Source: Spirochaetota bacterium | Lineage (GTDB): Bacteria > Spirochaetota > UBA4802 > UBA5368 | DNA length: 64,000 bases | Reading direction: 5' to 3' | Assembly (NCBI GenBank): GCA_035477215.1 | Contig: DATIKU010000047.1 | Coordinates: 20,378-84,377 of the forward strand | In this document: piece by piece, positions 25,247 to 31,571 of the stretch | Numbering within the stretch: the stretch's first letter is position 1 | How the letters are laid out: each line of letters begins with the position of its first letter | Notes under the pieces: generated by a model | What the model saw: the letters and a program-made list of their open reading frames with translations, nothing else | Told to the model about the DNA's origin: nothing | Database searches by the model: none | Made by a program: the position numbers and the translations under genes

Positions 25247-25557
25247 TTGCGTCATGGAAAATTTTCTTGCTATATATCTAATTATTGTTGAAAAATGCGC
25301 CGTGTTCATTTGTATGGTTGCATTCCTGAAAAGGGGGGGGTGATATTTCATCCGGGCGGAAACGCCACCAATAATGAAGATTGAATCAACAATCAGAATG
25401 AATTGATGGAACGCGGGGGGACCCTTGTTCTGTCTGTTCTGCGTAGCTGAGTGGGATCACTAATCCCCAGGGCAAATCTTCAATTTTAAGTAGTTTATTA
25501 AAATTGCATACACTCACACAAGTGTAGAAGATATTCGGTAACAAAGAGGTAGTTGCC
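25247..25557 (+). promoter_or_regulatory. Hairpin-rich leader of the polyamine operon
   Basis: More than 300 bases precede speD with no open gene. Near the start codon three hairpins follow each other: GGGAT/ATCCC around 25453-25466, CAATTTTAA (25481-25489) pairing with TTAAAATTG (25498-25506) across an 8-base loop, and TACACT (25509-25514) pairing with AGTGTA (25521-25526). The speD ribosome-binding site (AGAGGT, 25545-25550) lies just beyond. AT-rich promoter candidates lie near 25247-25320. The layout fits a structured mRNA leader, possibly sensing polyamine or AdoMet, but it matches no riboswitch class I recognise. Confidence 0.4.
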
Positions 25558-25968
25558 ATGGAGGGTTTGGGTACGCATCTAATAGCGGAACTCTTCGACT
25601 GTAATGAGTTGCACCTGAACGACGTCAAGAAGGTTGAGGAGGTAATGATGGCCGCTGCCGAACTCTCTAGTGCCACGATTATAAAACCCTTCTTCCACAA
25701 GTTTTCACCCTATGGAATCAGCGGAGTGATCGTGATCGCTGAGTCCCATTTCACCATTCACACATGGCCCGAGTACGGATATGCGGCGGTCGACGTGTTT
25801 ACCTGCGGCGACCTCGAGTACCAGAAAGCGGTCGATTACATCAAGTCCGAGCTGGAAGCCGAGCGATGCTCGATTTTTCAATTCCAGCGGGGCATTCTTG
25901 CCAACACCGATCGGGTGAAAGGGCTTTCGGCATTCAGGGAGGTTGAAAATGCAGGCTACGTTGAATAG
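25558..25968 (+). CDS. speD: S-adenosylmethionine decarboxylase proenzyme SpeD
   Basis: A 136-residue short-type AdoMet decarboxylase, which provides decarboxylated AdoMet as aminopropyl donor. It self-cleaves at Glu62-Ser63; Ser63 becomes the pyruvoyl group. The block Ala-Glu-Ser-His-Phe-Thr-Ile-His68-Thr-Trp-Pro-Glu and Cys83 (Phe-Thr-Cys-Gly-Asp) match the processing and catalytic residues of the Thermotoga maritima enzyme by position. Length is typical. It heads an operon with a second SpeD-fold gene, which overlaps its last 20 bases, and speE. Confidence 0.95.
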   Translation: MEGLGTHLIAELFDCNELHLNDVKKVEEVMMAAAELSSATIIKPFFHKFSPYGISGVIVIAESHFTIHTWPEYGYAAVDVFTCGDLEYQKAVDYIKSELEAERCSIFQFQRGILANTDRVKGLSAFREVENAGYVE

Positions 25969-26368
25969 CAGGAAAATACTCGAGACGATTCCCACTATCG
26001 AGAACTTCGAGGAGATGGGGGCATGGGGCCTCTACTCGAGCGTGGATATACATAACTGCGATCCGGAAATCATCCGCGACGCGGAGATGATCCGCCAGTA
26101 CGTGATTCAGCTCTGCGACGTTATCGGGATGAAACGCTTCGGCGAGACGCAGGTGGTGAATTTCGGGGAGGACGAAAGGGTCGCGGGTTTCTCCATGACC
26201 CAGCTTATCGAGACGTCGCTCATCTCCGGTCACTTCGCCAACCTCAGCAACACGTCGTACATCGACGTCTTCAGCTGTAAGTATTACGACCCCGAGGTTG
26301 TCGCTCATTTTTCGCTGAGCTATTTTAAGGGCAGCGACTACAACCTCAATATCGCCCTTCGCAAGTAG
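25949..26368 (+). CDS. SpeD-fold paralogue, possible pyruvoyl decarboxylase of altered specificity
   Basis: A 139-residue protein starting at ATG 25949 (GGGAGG at 25937-25942) inside the end of speD. Aligned on Asp-Val-Phe-Ser-Cys versus Asp-Val-Phe-Thr-Cys of SpeD, it retains Ser90, His95 and Cys110 at exactly the spacing of Ser63, His68 and Cys83. The residues beside the cleavage serine differ: Glu62 becomes Thr89 and His64 becomes Leu91, and Trp-Pro-Glu is lost. About 27 extra residues sit at the N terminus. The family is known to include members that have switched to ornithine or arginine decarboxylation, so this may make putrescine or a similar amine for SpeE. A non-catalytic partner of SpeD is the alternative. 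Confidence 0.75.
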   Translation: MQATLNSRKILETIPTIENFEEMGAWGLYSSVDIHNCDPEIIRDAEMIRQYVIQLCDVIGMKRFGETQVVNFGEDERVAGFSMTQLIETSLISGHFANLSNTSYIDVFSCKYYDPEVVAHFSLSYFKGSDYNLNIALRK

Positions 26369-26385
26369 TTCCGGGCTATCGAACG

Positions 26386-26409
26386 CCGCGGCGGCGCTTG
26401 CCGCCGCGG
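26386..26409 (+). promoter_or_regulatory. GC-rich intercistronic hairpin before speE
   Basis: CCGCGGCGGC (26386-26395) pairs perfectly with GCCGCCGCGG (26400-26409) over a four-base loop. No T-run follows, so it is more likely an mRNA stabiliser or processing signal adjusting speE expression than a full terminator. It sits about 40 bases before the speE start. Confidence 0.45.
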
Positions 26410-26448
26410 AACTTTCCGTCGCGACAATACTGATACAGGGAGGACGCC

Positions 26449-27306
26449 ATGCGGATTGAATCGCAGTTATGGTTTGAAGAAATACTGGAAATCGCCAACG
26501 GCCGTGCGTTCAAGATTAAGATAAACGATATGATCGAGAGATTCGACTCGGAGTTTCAGCGCATCGAAATCTACGATACGAAACCGTTCGGAAAGATGCT
26601 TGTGCTCGACGGCGTTATCATGTGCACCGAGTGGGACGAACATTCCTACCACGAGATGATAGCGCACGTGCCCATGTTTACGCACCCGAAACCGGAGAAT
26701 GTGCTGGTAATCGGCGGCGGCGACGGCGGCACCATCCGCGAGGCGCTGCGGCACCCCGGGACGAAACGCGTCGACATCTGCGAGATCGACGGCGATGTGG
26801 TGCGGCTGTGCAAAAAACACCTTCCCACCATGTCGTCATCCTTCGACGATCCACGAGTAACGCTCTATACCGAAGACGGCGCCAGGTTCATGAAGGAGCG
26901 CAAGGGCACCTATGACGTCATTTTGGTCGATTCGTCGGACCCCATCGGTCCCGCCGCGGTGCTTTTTTCAGAGGAGTTCTATGTGGATATGAAGGACGCG
27001 CTGAAGGACGACGGCCTCATCGCCACCCAGTGCGAGTCCTTCTTCTACCATGGCGATATCATCGAACGCATCACCGGTTACGCGAAAAAGCACTTCGCCA
27101 TTCCCGGCTATTACTACACCGTGGTGCCCACCTATCCCAGCGGCATCATCGGCTACTGTTTCGCCTCGAAGAAATATCATCCAACAAAGGACTTCAGGCC
27201 GGAGCGGGTGAGCGCGATGCAGGCGCAGCTTCGCTATTACAACGCCGACCTTCACCGGGCGGCCTTTGCGCTGCCAAGCTTCATTCGGGACAGGATTAGG
27301 CTTTAG
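26449..27306 (+). CDS. speE: Spermidine synthase (polyamine aminopropyltransferase)
   Basis: A 285-residue enzyme transferring the aminopropyl group from decarboxylated AdoMet to an amine acceptor, usually putrescine. Visible motifs: Leu-Val-Leu-Asp-Gly-Val and Glu-His-Ser-Tyr-His-Glu-Met near 50-70, Gly-Gly-Gly-Asp-Gly-Gly (about 87-92) binding the donor, and Asp-Ser-Ser-Asp-Pro-Ile-Gly-Pro (about 163-170) with the catalytic Asp. GGGAGG lies upstream of the ATG. It follows the two SpeD-fold genes, so the operon encodes both donor and aminopropyl transfer steps. A dedicated ornithine, arginine or agmatine pathway gene is absent in the window. Confidence 0.94.
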   Translation: MRIESQLWFEEILEIANGRAFKIKINDMIERFDSEFQRIEIYDTKPFGKMLVLDGVIMCTEWDEHSYHEMIAHVPMFTHPKPENVLVIGGGDGGTIREALRHPGTKRVDICEIDGDVVRLCKKHLPTMSSSFDDPRVTLYTEDGARFMKERKGTYDVILVDSSDPIGPAAVLFSEEFYVDMKDALKDDGLIATQCESFFYHGDIIERITGYAKKHFAIPGYYYTVVPTYPSGIIGYCFASKKYHPTKDFRPERVSAMQAQLRYYNADLHRAAFALPSFIRDRIRL

Positions 27307-27399
27307 GCAAAATTAATCGTTGGATTAAATAGCCGTCCGGGGCGATAGTTGGCGGGCGCCGGTGTCCGGCCGGCGCCAAACAACTGCGGCAGGCCAATC

Positions 27400-28896
27400 A
27401 TGAAGCGGCTTTTTCGGACTAAAAGCATTGAACGCCTCATCTCCGAATCGGAGAACACCGACCATAAACTGCGGCGGAGCCTTGGCCCGTGGTCGCTCGT
27501 CGCGCTCGGCATTGGCGCCATCATCGGAACCGGTGTCTTCATCCTTACCGGCACCGCCGCCGCGGGCGAGGTGCTGCAGTTCGAATCCATCCTCAAGGCG
27601 CCGCTTCTGGACGTGCTCATGCACGGCAAAAACGCCGTCAGCATGACGGGGCGCCCGGGCGCGGGGCCGGGTATAGCGCTTTCCTTTTTCCTTGTGGCGG
27701 TCGTCTGCGCTCTGGCCGGTCTCTGCTACGCCGAGCTCGCGTCCATGATTCCGGTCGCCGGGAGCGCCTACACGTATGCCTACGCCACAATGGGCGAGTT
27801 CGTCGCGTGGATCATCGGCTGGGACCTCATACTGGAATACGCGGTGAGCAACATGGCCTCCGCGGTGGGCTTCTCGGCCTACGTCCATTCGCTTTTACTG
27901 ACCCTCGGGATACATCTTCCCGAGACGCTCATGCAGCCGGTGTTCGCCAACGGCACGCTCACCGGGGCGTACTTCAACCTGCCGGGCTTTCTCATCATCA
28001 TGGTCATGACCATTATCCTCGTCATCGGCATCCGCGAGAGCGCAGGGGCGAACAACCTGATGGTAGTGGTGAAAATTACGGCCATACTCGTCTTCGTAAT
28101 CGCCGCGAGCCGTTATATTGAGGTAAAGAACTGGAGCCCCTTCATGCCCAATGGCTGGCAGGGAGTGCTCACGGGCGGCGCGATCGTGTTTTTCACCTAT
28201 ATCGGCTTCGATTCGGTGTCCACCGCCTCGGAGGAGGCGCGAAACCCGCAGCGCGACATTCCCTTCGCCATCATCGCTTCGCTCATCGTCTGCGCCACGC
28301 TCTACGTGATGGTGGCGCTGGTGCTCACCGGCATCCAGCACTGGCCGACGCTGCGCAACGCGGCACCTGTCGCCAACGCCCTCAACGCCCTGGGCCTCGA
28401 GTCCGTGCAGCGCTGGGTGACCATCGGCGCTCTCACCGGCATGATAAGCTCCATGCTGGTCTATCAGTTCGGCCAGGCGCGCATCTGGTTCTGCATGTCG
28501 CGCGACGGCCTCCTGCCGGGCGCCTTCGCGCGCGTGCATCCGCGCTTCCGCACCCCGTACATAAGCACGTTGACGGCGGGGCTTTTCGTCGCGATCCCCG
28601 CGGGTCTCTTCGACATCGGCACGCTCGCCGACCTTTCGAACATCGGCACGCTCTTCGCCTTCACGCTGGTGTCGGTCAGCGTGCTCGTCTTCCGGCGCAC
28701 CAGGCCGGACTACCGCCGCGTGTTCCGCACGCCCTGGGTGCCCTTCGTTCCGATCGCTTCGATTGTATGCTGCTTCATTCTCATGGCGAGCCTTCCCATC
28801 GAGACGTGGCTTCGCTTCTTCGTATGGCTTTCGATAGGGCTGGTTATTTACTTCGTCTACGGCAGGCGTCACAGCGCCTTCGAGCGCGTGGCGTGA
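27400..28896 (+). CDS. APC-family amino acid permease (cationic amino acid transporter type)
   Basis: A 498-residue permease with about 12-13 membrane helices. The first helix carries Gly-Ile-Gly-Ala-Ile-Ile-Gly-Thr-Gly-Val-Phe, the APC substrate-binding signature, and Ser-Glu-Glu-Ala-Arg-Asn-Pro-Gln-Arg-Asp-Ile-Pro is the conserved loop of the CAT subfamily. I place the start at ATG 27400 because homology begins there; the frame is open to 27349. Coming directly after speE, it might import an amino-acid precursor for polyamine synthesis (arginine, ornithine or lysine), which is inference. A terminator follows at 28961. Confidence 0.9.
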   Translation: MKRLFRTKSIERLISESENTDHKLRRSLGPWSLVALGIGAIIGTGVFILTGTAAAGEVLQFESILKAPLLDVLMHGKNAVSMTGRPGAGPGIALSFFLVAVVCALAGLCYAELASMIPVAGSAYTYAYATMGEFVAWIIGWDLILEYAVSNMASAVGFSAYVHSLLLTLGIHLPETLMQPVFANGTLTGAYFNLPGFLIIMVMTIILVIGIRESAGANNLMVVVKITAILVFVIAASRYIEVKNWSPFMPNGWQGVLTGGAIVFFTYIGFDSVSTASEEARNPQRDIPFAIIASLIVCATLYVMVALVLTGIQHWPTLRNAAPVANALNALGLESVQRWVTIGALTGMISSMLVYQFGQARIWFCMSRDGLLPGAFARVHPRFRTPYISTLTAGLFVAIPAGLFDIGTLADLSNIGTLFAFTLVSVSVLVFRRTRPDYRRVFRTPWVPFVPIASIVCCFILMASLPIETWLRFFVWLSIGLVIYFVYGRRHSAFERVA

Positions 28897-28960
28897 CGGC
28901 GGTCGGGCAGGGGCCGGTCCGGGATGCAGTACCGGAAGGCCCGGGTGTATGCATGTAAAA

Positions 28961-28993
28961 CGGTGCCGGTCAGGCGATGCCCCGGCCTTTTTT
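28961..28993 (+). terminator. Intrinsic terminator after the permease gene
   Basis: GCCGG pairs with CCGGC across a 12-base loop and is followed directly by TTTTTT. It probably ends the polyamine operon. The following stretch to 29245 shows no open frame or RNA that I recognise. Confidence 0.55.
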
Positions 28994-29245
28994 GTTGTGA
29001 GCAGAGTGGCACTGCATAGGTCGCGGGTTTTCACTGTCGGTGAGAACTGACTTTGTAGAAGTCTGCGTCTTCGAGGACCAGGGCGATACGGAAATTACCA
29101 CAGCGGTCGTCAGTATCGCAATTAACATCTTTAAAAAATGCCGGGGTATCGTTATTAAGTCACCCCTCCACCGTACTCTTTCCAGACCGTGCAATAAGTC
29201 CATACTCCGGATCGAAAGAAATACACACCCATGCCGGCGGTTTGT

Positions 29246-29274
29246 TTGACGAATACCTTTTTTTTATGTACATT
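29246..29274 (+). promoter_or_regulatory. Promoter of the Tat-signal radical SAM gene
   Basis: TTGACG (29246-29251), a 17-base spacer and TACATT (29269-29274) precede the ATG at 29309 by 34 bases. The two boxes and spacing are the same as those of the hsp20 promoter at 53882-53910. Confidence 0.6.
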
Positions 29275-29308
29275 GATCGAAAATAAACAAAAATGCAGGC
29301 ACTGATTC

Positions 29309-30379
29309 ATGAGCAGGGAAACGCGTCGTTCTTTTATCGGTAAAATGGTCATGATCGCGCTGGCCTTCGCGGGATGGAGTGGTTTTGGAAAGGGAACTAA
29401 AAGCGTCTTTTCTCAAAAAATGACGCCCGTGAAAGGAGGCAAAGCGCCCGTCGCGTCCTTCCGCCCGGGGTATCTTCGTCTTCACGAAACCGACGAGCTC
29501 AGAAAACGCGGCAGGGAATTATGGGCTATGATGAGCGCCTGCCGCCTCTGTCCCCGGGAGTGCGGGGTTAATCGGTTAAAGGGAACTGCCGGCTTTTGCG
29601 GTGCCGCTTCCGACCTGGTGATATCTTCCCACGGCCCGCACTATGGCGAGGAGCGCCCCCTGGTGGGAAGGGGCGGTTCGGGCGCCGTCTTCATGTCCCA
29701 CTGCGGCCTTCGATGCGTGTTCTGCATCAACTGGGAAGTGGCGCACGAGGGCATGGGAAGCGCCGTCACGATTGAGCGGTTTGCCGCGATGATGCTTGAA
29801 CTGCAACGGCGCGGCTGTTCCAATATCAACATCGTCACGCCCTCGCATTACTCGGCCCACGTGCTCCTGGCCCTTGACCGCGCCGCGTCCGGTGGACTGC
29901 GCCTCCCACTGGTGTACAACACCCATGGATGGGAGCGCCCTGAAATACTCCGGCTTCTGGACGGAGTTGTGGACATATACCTGCCCGATTTCAAATACGC
30001 CGACGGCGCTATGGCGGCGCGGTACTCTTCCGGTGCGCAATCGTACCCGGAAATTACGAGAAACGCACTTCGGGAAATGCACCGTCAGGTCGGCATCGCC
30101 CATCACGCGCCGGACGGGCTGATGTACCGGGGGCTCATGATACGTCATCTTGTCCTTCCGGGTAACGCGAGCGGAACAAGGGAAGTGCTTCGCTGGATTG
30201 CGGGAAACCTTCCACGGAACACCTATGTAAATCTCATGTCGCAGTACCGGCCGGTTTACCGCGCCGGGGAGTTTCCAGAGATAGCCAGGCGCGTCCGCAG
30301 AGGGGAATATGAAAACGCCGTCCGCTGGGCCCGGGAAGCCGGCCTTACCAACCTTGACATCCAGGCAAGCCCCTTTTGA
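29309..30379 (+). CDS. PflX/PflA-like radical SAM protein with twin-arginine signal
   Basis: A 356-residue radical SAM protein of the COG1313 (PflX-like) group. The SAM cluster is Cys132-Gly-Leu-Arg-Cys136-Val-Phe-Cys139. Upstream, Cys-Arg-Leu-Cys-Pro-Arg-Glu-Cys-Gly-Val-Asn-Arg and Gly-Phe-Cys-Gly (about 78-100) form the extra cysteine block typical of this group. The N terminus reads Arg-Glu-Thr-Arg-Arg-Ser-Phe-Ile-Gly-Lys then a hydrophobic stretch, a convincing twin-arginine export signal, so the folded Fe-S enzyme may be exported. The substrate is unknown. It has its own promoter and no co-directional neighbour. Confidence 0.85.
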   Translation: MSRETRRSFIGKMVMIALAFAGWSGFGKGTKSVFSQKMTPVKGGKAPVASFRPGYLRLHETDELRKRGRELWAMMSACRLCPRECGVNRLKGTAGFCGAASDLVISSHGPHYGEERPLVGRGGSGAVFMSHCGLRCVFCINWEVAHEGMGSAVTIERFAAMMLELQRRGCSNINIVTPSHYSAHVLLALDRAASGGLRLPLVYNTHGWERPEILRLLDGVVDIYLPDFKYADGAMAARYSSGAQSYPEITRNALREMHRQVGIAHHAPDGLMYRGLMIRHLVLPGNASGTREVLRWIAGNLPRNTYVNLMSQYRPVYRAGEFPEIARRVRRGEYENAVRWAREAGLTNLDIQASPF

Positions 30380-30617
30380 TCCGAATTGTGCATTCGACTC
30401 TTGTCCCGATAATGCGGAAAAATAGGGTTTGAGGTTACCGTATGAAATCCCTGTCACGAAAAAATAAAATTTTTTGGGACCACGGAGACAGGGCTTTCTT
30501 GCGGGGCGAGTGGACTTTTTTCAGGAGGGAACTTCCGATCGCAAGCCCTGTGTCGGGTGGAGACTTGCTCCGGATTGGGGTAAATTCCCGATATATTAAG
30601 TTTTGGTTTCGTTCGTT

Positions 30618-31352
30618 TTACTTGACCTCAACGCATTGCAGTCCCGCCTCAAACGGTATGATCATGGCGCTGTCCTCCTCCTCAGGCTTAACCCGGTAGA
30701 GCACGCCCTCCGGCGAGGCCACGAGGCTTCGCGCCTGCAGAAAGTTTTTATAGTCCGATTTCACGCCGCACACCTTGACAATGAGCGCGTCGGCGAGCCT
30801 CGCGCCGCGCACGAATATTTCCTCGTCGCGCCGGTGCTTGTCCTCCACGCTCTCCTCGCGTTTGAGCGAGAAGGTGGGAATGAAGATGATTTTCGCGCCG
30901 AGGCGCTTCATCTCGAGGAAGCTTTCATCCTTGAAAACATCGGCGCAGATGAGCACGCCGAAGGTTACGCCGCAGGCCGTAAAAACGCTGAACCGGTCGC
31001 CCGGCGTGATCTTTCCTTCCTCGGCGAAGAAGAGATTGCGCTTGCGGTAGAAGCCGAGGCGCTCCCCCCGCGAATAGACGAAGCTGGTGTTGTGAAGCAG
31101 GTCCCCGGCGAGCTCGGGCATGGTGCCGCCGACGACCGTGGTGTCGAAGGCGCGCGACATGACGCGCATGCGCGAGAGCTGACGCGCCTGGTTGTGCGCC
31201 GTCTGGACGTGGTTCCCGAGGCGTTTGTTGACGAAGAAGTACTCGGGAAAGCACATGAAGTGCGGTCCGAAGGCGCGGATCGGCGCCGCCTCCAGGTGCG
31301 TGAGGCGCTCGCCAAGCGGCATCTGGCACAGGACGATTCTGACCGTTTCCAT
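30618..31352 (-). CDS. Nitrilase-superfamily carbon-nitrogen hydrolase
   Basis: A 244-residue amidase of the carbon-nitrogen hydrolase family. The Glu-Lys-Cys triad is visible: Glu in Phe-Pro-Glu-Tyr-Phe (about 37), Lys in Tyr-Arg-Lys-Arg-Asn-Leu-Phe (about 104) and the nucleophile Cys in Ile-Cys-Ala-Asp-Val-Phe (about 137). It hydrolyses a carboxamide or nitrile; the substrate is not identifiable. Candidates include omega-amidase or N-carbamoylputrescine amidase-type reactions, the latter of interest given the nearby polyamine operon, but the sequence does not decide. It is shorter than most family members (about 260-300). Confidence 0.85.
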   Translation of the reverse strand: METVRIVLCQMPLGERLTHLEAAPIRAFGPHFMCFPEYFFVNKRLGNHVQTAHNQARQLSRMRVMSRAFDTTVVGGTMPELAGDLLHNTSFVYSRGERLGFYRKRNLFFAEEGKITPGDRFSVFTACGVTFGVLICADVFKDESFLEMKRLGAKIIFIPTFSLKREESVEDKHRRDEEIFVRGARLADALIVKVCGVKSDYKNFLQARSLVASPEGVLYRVKPEEEDSAMIIPFEAGLQCVEVK

Positions 31353-31400
31353 GACGGGGAACCCTGCACCGGGCTTCGCCGGGTGTCAAACAGAAAAGAA

Positions 31401-31450
31401 GCGGCGGTTCAGAAGGTGCGGATTCGAATCCGCGCCTTCTGAACCGCCGC
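31401..31450. repeat. 50-bp palindrome between the amidase and glgP genes
   Basis: Arms of 25 bases (31401-31425 and 31426-31450) are inverted complements with one mismatched pair, centred on TTCGAA. The outer part is GCGGCGGTTCAGAAGG and its complement. It lies in the divergent spacer, so it is not the end of either gene, and no T-run follows. The centre resembles a tRNA T-arm by chance. It could be a REP-like mobile palindrome, a cruciform or a dyad operator. Confidence 0.85.
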
Positions 31451-31571
31451 CCACTCAAAATAAATACTTGATATGCCCCTGAAGTTGGGCTTTACTGATC
31501 GAACGCGGCCGATAACGCCGCAATCCGGGCGCCGCGTCATCGCGGAGCGGCGCCGCGCATACGAGGTCTTG

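Noticed and set aside
30442..30699. 85-residue plus-strand frame after the radical SAM gene
   Set aside because: It overlaps the end of the amidase gene, its sequence is unlike any family, and part of it is an imperfect inverted repeat.
31410..31445. tRNA-like T-arm sequence (GGATTCGAATCC)
   Set aside because: It is the centre of the 50-bp palindrome; there is no acceptor, D or anticodon arm at the proper distance.
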